A DNA stretch of 64,000 bases from Delftia sp. PS-11 (lineage in GTDB: Bacteria; Pseudomonadota; Gammaproteobacteria; Burkholderiales; Burkholderiaceae_C). A program made the position numbers and the translations under genes. The notes beneath the pieces were generated by a model, which was not told where the DNA came from, searched no databases, and saw nothing but the letters and a program-made list of their open reading frames with translations. The stretch covers positions 1 through 64,000 of the forward strand of contig NZ_JACSYA010000030.1 in the NCBI RefSeq assembly GCF_029870285.1, in the 5' to 3' direction. Positions 59,524 to 64,000 of this stretch are shown here, piece by piece (within the stretch, counting starts at the first letter, position 1; each line of letters opens with the position of its first letter).

Positions 59524-60597
59524 GTGAACCGCTCCCACGCCTCCACCATCTATGAACTGGCCGAACTGGCCGGCATCTCGGCCTCGACGGTCAGCGCCAT
59601 CCTCAATGGCAGCTGGCAGTCGCGGCGCATCAGCGCGCAAACCGCGCAGCGCGTGCAGGCGCTGGCGCAGGAGTACCGCTTTGCGGTGAACCGCCAGGCC
59701 AGCGGCCTGCGCCGCCAGCGCTCGGGGCTGATCGGCATGATGATTCCCACGCACGAGGACCGCTTTTTCGGGGCGCTGTCGCAGGCCTTCGAGCGCCAGG
59801 CCCACCAGCGCGGGCTGTGTCCGCTGGTGGTCAGCACGCTGCGCGATGAGGCCCTGGAGGTCGAGACCGTGCGCTCGCTGATCGCCTACCGCGTGGAGCA
59901 CCTCATCGTCACGGGGGCCACCCGGCCCGATGCCGTCAGCGCCGAGTGCCTGCAGGCGGGGGTGCGCCATGTGAATGTCGATCTGCCGGGCAAGAAGGCG
60001 CCCTCCGTCACCAGCGACAACCGCTGGGGCGCGGCCGAACTCGCTCGGCTGCTGCTGGCGCGCTCCGCGCCGGCGGCAGGCACGGGCCGCGATGCGCTGT
60101 GCTTTGTCGGCGGCATCCGGGGGGAGTTCGCGACCGAGCAGCGCCTGGCCGGCGTGCGGGATGCGCTGGCCGGCGCGGGCAAGGCACTGGCCGAGGAGCA
60201 CATCCTGTGCTGCGGCTACGCGCCCGAGGCGGCCCGCCAGGCGCTGGCTGTGCTGTGCAGCCGCCTGGGCGGCCTGCCGCGCGCGCTGCTGTTTGCCTCT
60301 GGCATCACACTGCAGGGCGCGCTTCGTTTCCTGGGCGGCCTGCCCGATGCGCAACTGGCCCAATGCGCCTTTGGCAGCTACGACTGGGACCCCTATGCCG
60401 AATGCCTGCGCTTTCCCGTGCACATGGTGCGCCAGAACGTCGAGGGCCTGATGGCCGAGGCCTTCCGCGCCATCGATGGCGAGGGCCTGCGCGCCGGACA
60501 GGTGGTGCAGGTGCGGCCGCAACTGGTGGCGTGGGGGGCGCCCGCAGCTGCACCGATCTTCAGTCCTGCGCCCCTGCCAGCCCCGGCGACACCGTGA
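59524..60597 (+). CDS. LacI-family transcriptional repressor
   Basis: A 357-residue regulator. The N-terminal HTH reads TIYELAELAGISASTVSAILNG (split near 8-29), then a sugar-binding domain related to periplasmic receptors. GTG 59524 gives the family N-terminus; no ATG in frame fits, and no strong ribosome-binding site is seen. It probably releases the 59361 operator when a ketose or its phosphate binds. Its last 38 bases overlap the end of the convergent LysR gene. Confidence 0.87.
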   Translation: MNRSHASTIYELAELAGISASTVSAILNGSWQSRRISAQTAQRVQALAQEYRFAVNRQASGLRRQRSGLIGMMIPTHEDRFFGALSQAFERQAHQRGLCPLVVSTLRDEALEVETVRSLIAYRVEHLIVTGATRPDAVSAECLQAGVRHVNVDLPGKKAPSVTSDNRWGAAELARLLLARSAPAAGTGRDALCFVGGIRGEFATEQRLAGVRDALAGAGKALAEEHILCCGYAPEAARQALAVLCSRLGGLPRALLFASGITLQGALRFLGGLPDAQLAQCAFGSYDWDPYAECLRFPVHMVRQNVEGLMAEAFRAIDGEGLRAGQVVQVRPQLVAWGAPAAAPIFSPAPLPAPATP

Positions 60598-61477
60598 AAT
60601 CCACCTGCGTCTGTGCCAGCCGCTGCATGGCCGGGATCAGCGCGCGGGCGTCGCCACGCCGCCACTGGAAGGCGTAGTGCAGTGGCGCCAGCGCCGAGCG
60701 CGCCGAAGTGCCGCCGACGGCGCGCAGGCCCAGGGCCGCAATCCAGCCCGTGGGCAGGAAGCCCACGCCCAGGCCGGCGCGCAGCATGCCGGCCACGGCG
60801 CCCCAGCTATTGCACAGAATGCGCTCGCGCACCGTGGCGCCATGGGCCAGCAGCCAGTCGTCGAGCAGGCGCGTGGTGCCGGCCTGCGGCGGCAGCGTGA
60901 CCAGGGCATGGCGCCGCAGCAGCGCCGCCGCGCCCATGCGGCCCGCACCCTGCAGATGGGGGGCGGCAGCCCAGGCGAACTGGGCGGCGCCCACGGGCTG
61001 CGACAGCAGGCGGCTGCGCGAGGAGCGGCCCGCGATGACGGCAAAGTCGAGTTCTCCGTCATCCAGGCGCTGCTCCAGCACGCCGCCCACATCCACACAG
61101 GGCTCCAGCGCCAGGCGCGGATGTGCCTGGCGAACCGCCGCCACGAAGGCCGGCAGCCAGGTCAGCGCCGACAGGTCGCCCACGCCGAAGCGGCAGTGGC
61201 CCGCCAGCGCTTCGCGGCTGTTCAGCGCCTGGCCCAGCGCGGCCATGGCGTTGAGCACGTCCAGCGCCGCAGGCAGCAGGCGCTGTCCGGCCTCGGTGAG
61301 CACGGCGCGGTGGCCGCTGCGGTCGAACAGCGGCTGGCCCAGGGTGGACTCCAGCTCCGAGATGCGCTTGGACAGCGAGGAAACGGACAGGTGTACGCGC
61401 TGCGCAGCGGTGGCGAAGTTGCTGCAGGTGGCCGCCCACCAGAAGGCTTCAAGCTGCTTGACCGAAGGGGTGGACAT
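60560..61477 (-). CDS. LysR-family transcriptional regulator
   Basis: A 305-residue regulator. The winged helix reads KQLEAFWWAATCSNFATAAQRVHLSVSSLSKRISELE (about 7-43), then a typical co-inducer domain. It is divergent from the alpha-hydroxy-acid oxidase and probably controls it with the Bug receptor. Its 3' end overlaps the lacI gene by 38 bases in the opposite direction. Confidence 0.88.
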   Translation of the reverse strand: MSTPSVKQLEAFWWAATCSNFATAAQRVHLSVSSLSKRISELESTLGQPLFDRSGHRAVLTEAGQRLLPAALDVLNAMAALGQALNSREALAGHCRFGVGDLSALTWLPAFVAAVRQAHPRLALEPCVDVGGVLEQRLDDGELDFAVIAGRSSRSRLLSQPVGAAQFAWAAAPHLQGAGRMGAAALLRRHALVTLPPQAGTTRLLDDWLLAHGATVRERILCNSWGAVAGMLRAGLGVGFLPTGWIAALGLRAVGGTSARSALAPLHYAFQWRRGDARALIPAMQRLAQTQVDFTVSPGLAGAQD

Positions 61478-61499
61478 ACGGATCTTGTTGATGAAAAGC

Positions 61500-61541
61500 G
61501 AATGGACTCATTCTAAATATTCCGCTTTCATTCAATGAATG
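61500..61541. promoter_or_regulatory. Candidate LysR binding region
   Basis: Repeated half-sites: GAATG-gact-CATTC (61500-61513) and CATTCA-A-TGAATG (61529-61541), flanking an AT-rich stretch (CTAAATATTCC). The region sits between the divergent LysR and oxidase genes. The second palindrome covers the ATG at 61535, which argues that the true oxidase start is 61589. Confidence 0.45.
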
Positions 61542-61588
61542 TGCCGCCTACAGTGGCCCCGGTTGCTGAACATTCCGAGGTCCGTACC

Positions 61589-62818
61589 ATGGCTGCCATC
61601 GCCTCTTCTCCCTCTGCCGTGCCCGCTGCGCCTGCCACGCCTGCGCCGCGTGCGCCCGCCGTGCTGCGCCGCATGCTGTCGCTGCACGATTTCGAGGAGG
61701 CCGCGCGCCGGCGCCTGCCCCGGCCCATCTTCGGCTATATCGCGGGCGCAGCCGAGGACAATGCCTCGCTGCGCGACAACCGCGAGGTGTTCGGCGACTG
61801 GGGCCTGACCACGCGCGTGCTGGCCGATGTGTCGCAGCGCTCGCAGGCCGTGGAGCTGTTCGGCCAGCGCTACAGCAGTCCCTTCGGCATTGCGCCCATG
61901 GGCATCAATGCGCTTTCCACCTACCGGGGCGATCTGGTGCTGGCGCGCGCCGCCCAGCGTGCGGGCATCGTGTCGGTGATGAGCGGCACCTCGCTGATCC
62001 CCATGGAGGAAGTGGCGCGCGAGAGTCCGGCCACCTGGTTCCAAGCCTATATCCCGGGCGACCAGGCGCGCATCGATGCGCTGATCGACCGGGTGGAGCG
62101 TGCAGGCTTTCATACCCTGGTGGTGACGGTGGACATCCCGATCTCCGCCAACCGCGAGAACAATATCCGCACGGGCTTTTCCACGCCGCTCAAGCCCAGC
62201 CTGCGCCTGGCCTGGGACGGCCTGGTGCGCCCGCGCTGGGTCGCCGGCACCTTCCTGCGCACGCTGGCATGCCATGGCATGCCGCATTTCGAAAACTCAT
62301 TCGCCACGCGCGGCGCACCGATTGTCTCGTCCAGCGTGCTGCGCGATTTTTCAGCGCGCGACCACCTGAGCTGGCGCCATCTCGAAGCCATCCGGCGGCG
62401 CTGGAAAGGGCCGCTGGTCATCAAAGGTGTGCTCAGCGTGGAGGATGCGCTGCAGGCCCGGCGCATCGGTGCCGACGCCATCGTGCTGTCCAACCACGGC
62501 GGGCGCCAGCTCGATGGCGCCGTGTCAGCGATGCGCATTCTCGAAGCCGTGGTCGCTGCCGTGGGCACCAGCTATCCCGTGCTCATCGACGGGGGCTTCC
62601 GGCGCGGCTCGGATGTGCTCAAGGCCGTGGCGCTGGGCGCGCGCATGGTGCTGGTGGGCCGGCCCTTCAACTACGCCGCCGCCGTGGCCGGCGAGGCCGG
62701 CGTGCTGCATGCCATCGGCCTGCTGCGCGACGAGGTGGACCGCAATCTGGCCATGCTGGGCGCCACATCCTGCGCCGCGCTGGACCATTCGTACATCGTG
62801 CGCCGCACCTGCGCCTGA
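61589..62818 (+). CDS. FMN-dependent alpha-hydroxy-acid oxidase/dehydrogenase
   Basis: A 409-residue TIM-barrel flavoenzyme. Motifs are FGYIAGAAEDNASLRDN near residue 47, SSPFGIAPMG near 95, the segment LSNHGGRQLDGA near 300 holding the catalytic His, and LIDGGFRRGSDVLKAVALGA near 335. It oxidises an L-2-hydroxy acid such as lactate, mandelate or glycolate to the keto acid. GAGG lies eight bases before ATG 61589. It is 36 bases before a Bug receptor gene. The substrate is open. Confidence 0.9.
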   Translation: MAAIASSPSAVPAAPATPAPRAPAVLRRMLSLHDFEEAARRRLPRPIFGYIAGAAEDNASLRDNREVFGDWGLTTRVLADVSQRSQAVELFGQRYSSPFGIAPMGINALSTYRGDLVLARAAQRAGIVSVMSGTSLIPMEEVARESPATWFQAYIPGDQARIDALIDRVERAGFHTLVVTVDIPISANRENNIRTGFSTPLKPSLRLAWDGLVRPRWVAGTFLRTLACHGMPHFENSFATRGAPIVSSSVLRDFSARDHLSWRHLEAIRRRWKGPLVIKGVLSVEDALQARRIGADAIVLSNHGGRQLDGAVSAMRILEAVVAAVGTSYPVLIDGGFRRGSDVLKAVALGARMVLVGRPFNYAAAVAGEAGVLHAIGLLRDEVDRNLAMLGATSCAALDHSYIVRRTCA

Positions 62819-62854
62819 CCGGGGCAGACCACAGACATCTACAGGAGACACACC

Positions 62855-63838
62855 ATGACCATTCTCTCTTCGCGCCGCCGCCTGTGCGCCCTGCTGCTGG
62901 CCGCAGGCGCCGCGCCCTGCGCGCTGGCCGCCGATGCCGGCTACCCTTCGCGCCCCGTGCGCCTGATCGTGCCCTTCGCCGCCGGAGGCACCACCGACAT
63001 CGTGGCCCGTGCGATTGCGCCGCGCATGGCCGAGGCCCTGGGCCAGCCCGTGGTGGTGGACAACAAGGGCGGAGGCGGCGGCGCCATCGGCGCGAACGAG
63101 GCGGCACGCGCTCAGCCCGATGGCTACACCCTGGGAGTGGCCACGGTCTCCACCACGGCCACCAATCCGGCCATCAATGCGCGGCTGCCCTACAACCCGC
63201 TGACCGATTTCACGCCCATCATCAATATCGCCGCCACGCCCAATGTGCTGGCCGTGCACCCCGGCTTCAAGGCCCAGAATTTCGCTGCCTTTGTGGACGA
63301 GGTCCGCAAGAACCCCGGCAAGCATGCCTATGGCACGGCCGGCACGGGCTCCATCGGCCACATGCTGACGGAGCTGATGTCCAGCCGCGCGGGGCTGTCG
63401 CTCACGCATGTTCCCTACCGGGGCTCGGGCCCGGCCCTCAATGATGCGGTGGCGGGCCAGGTGCCTGCAGTCTTCGACAACCTGCCTTCGGCCCTGCCCT
63501 TCATCAAGGCTGGGCGGCTCACGGCCCTGGCGGTGGCCGCGCCCGAACGCCTGCCCCAGCTGCCCCAGGTGCCCACCTTCAAGGAGCTGGGACTGGAGCC
63601 CGTCAACCGCAGCGCCTTCTATGGCATCTATGGCCCCAAGGGACTGGCCCCCGAGATCGTCGCCCGCGTGCACGCTGCCGCCCAGCGCGCGCTGGCCAGC
63701 CCCGAGGTGCGCCGCCAGATCGAAGAGACCGGCTCGCGCGTGATCGGCAACCGGCCTGAAGAGTTCGCCCGCGAGATCGCCGCCGAAAACGCCCTGTACC
63801 GCAAGATCGCGGCCGAGCGGCGCATCGTTGCGGACTGA
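62855..63838 (+). CDS. Bug-type (TctC) solute-binding protein
   Basis: A 327-residue receptor with a signal peptide (about 1-25, ending CALAAD). VRLIVPFAAGGTTDIVARAIAPRMAEALGQ, DNKGGGGGAIGANEAARAQPDG, HVPYRGSGPALNDAVAGQ and the C-terminal helix region are all family marks. It follows the hydroxy-acid oxidase by 36 bases, so it may bind the same hydroxy acid. AGGAG lies seven bases before the ATG. Confidence 0.92.
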   Translation: MTILSSRRRLCALLLAAGAAPCALAADAGYPSRPVRLIVPFAAGGTTDIVARAIAPRMAEALGQPVVVDNKGGGGGAIGANEAARAQPDGYTLGVATVSTTATNPAINARLPYNPLTDFTPIINIAATPNVLAVHPGFKAQNFAAFVDEVRKNPGKHAYGTAGTGSIGHMLTELMSSRAGLSLTHVPYRGSGPALNDAVAGQVPAVFDNLPSALPFIKAGRLTALAVAAPERLPQLPQVPTFKELGLEPVNRSAFYGIYGPKGLAPEIVARVHAAAQRALASPEVRRQIEETGSRVIGNRPEEFAREIAAENALYRKIAAERRIVAD

Positions 63839-63952
63839 GGCAGTCGGCGATATTTTTTCGCGGTAGCTGTCACAAGGCGCGGGGCCGCAGCGTCTTGAAG
63901 GCATGGACCTGCCATGGGGGCAGGCTCCAACATCCCTCAAGGAGTGATTTCC

Positions 63953-64000
63953 ATGAATGCACCGACCACCGCCGCCGCCCGCCACCTCGCTGCGCCCCAG
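63953..64000 (+). CDS. Partial gene cut by the window edge
   Basis: Sixteen codons beginning MNAPTTAAARHL with a good ribosome-binding site (AAGGAG, nine bases before the ATG). Only the N-terminus is visible, so the product is unknown. It may continue the oxidase/Bug operon, but a 114-base gap separates them. Confidence 0.5.
   Translation, partial: MNAPTTAAARHLAAPQ

Noticed and set aside
1..64000. tRNA, rRNA, CRISPR, IS element, integrase or phage genes
   Set aside because: No cloverleaf-like tRNA, rRNA segment, direct-repeat array, transposase or integrase signature was seen on either strand.

Overview
The window is gene-dense, about two-thirds GC, and has the content of a Comamonadaceae (Burkholderiales) chromosome, most likely Delftia or a close Comamonas relative. 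The evidence is the split trp genes near gph and ung, three Bug-type (TctC) solute receptors, many LysR regulators beside catabolic genes, and a fused SpeD-SpeE protein of a kind I recall being described from Delftia acidovorans. I see no rRNA, tRNA, insertion sequence, integrase, attachment site or CRISPR array.

Layout. (1) 66-2317: Sel1-repeat protein plus an OmpR-type regulator whose receiver has Ala at the phospho-acceptor position. (2) 2341-8900: SDR, TRAP transporter and split transketolase operon with a divergent LysR. (3) 8925-14577: LigAB-type ring-cleavage dioxygenase, two alpha/beta hydrolases, FAD monooxygenase and porin, probably for an aromatic or N-heteroaromatic compound. (4) 14578-18214: a patch of lower GC with a Tat-exported Bug receptor, an AraC regulator and a Tat-type lipoprotein amidohydrolase. 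(5) 18301-25900: gph, speD-speE fusion, CHI-like protein, two-component system, then trpE and chorismate mutase behind a candidate Trp leader peptide. (6) 25897-33468: TetR-controlled operon of FabI, phasin, PhaC-like DUF3141 protein, MaoC-phosphotransacetylase and acetate kinase. (7) 33475-43320: YjfI, PspA, YqiJ, YqiK (flotillin) and a 1,821-residue AAA+ ATPase. (8) 43902-47153: trpG, trpD, trpC, ung. (9) 47208-49210: small GTPase with two roadblock proteins and a fourth unknown protein. (10) 49561-53265: LysR, Bug receptor, gamma-glutamyltransferase. (11) 53285-60597: rare-sugar ABC transporter, D-tagatose/D-psicose 3-epimerase, FrcK-like kinase and a LacI regulator with a perfect 24-bp palindromic operator. 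(12) 60560-64000: LysR, FMN alpha-hydroxy-acid oxidase, Bug receptor, and the start of another gene.

How it fits together. Core functions (trp, gph, ung, spermidine synthesis) are interleaved with catabolic modules that each carry their own transporter and regulator. Two multi-gene modules stand out because their joint function is not established. The first, regions 6 (25.9-33.5 kb), joins lipid or polyester enzymes to acetyl phosphate metabolism. The second, region 7 (33.5-43.3 kb), joins an ESCRT-III-like PspA protein, a flotillin and a giant AAA+ ATPase. Both lie between the two halves of the trp genes. Starts were chosen from ribosome-binding sites and family alignments recalled from memory; no database search was run.
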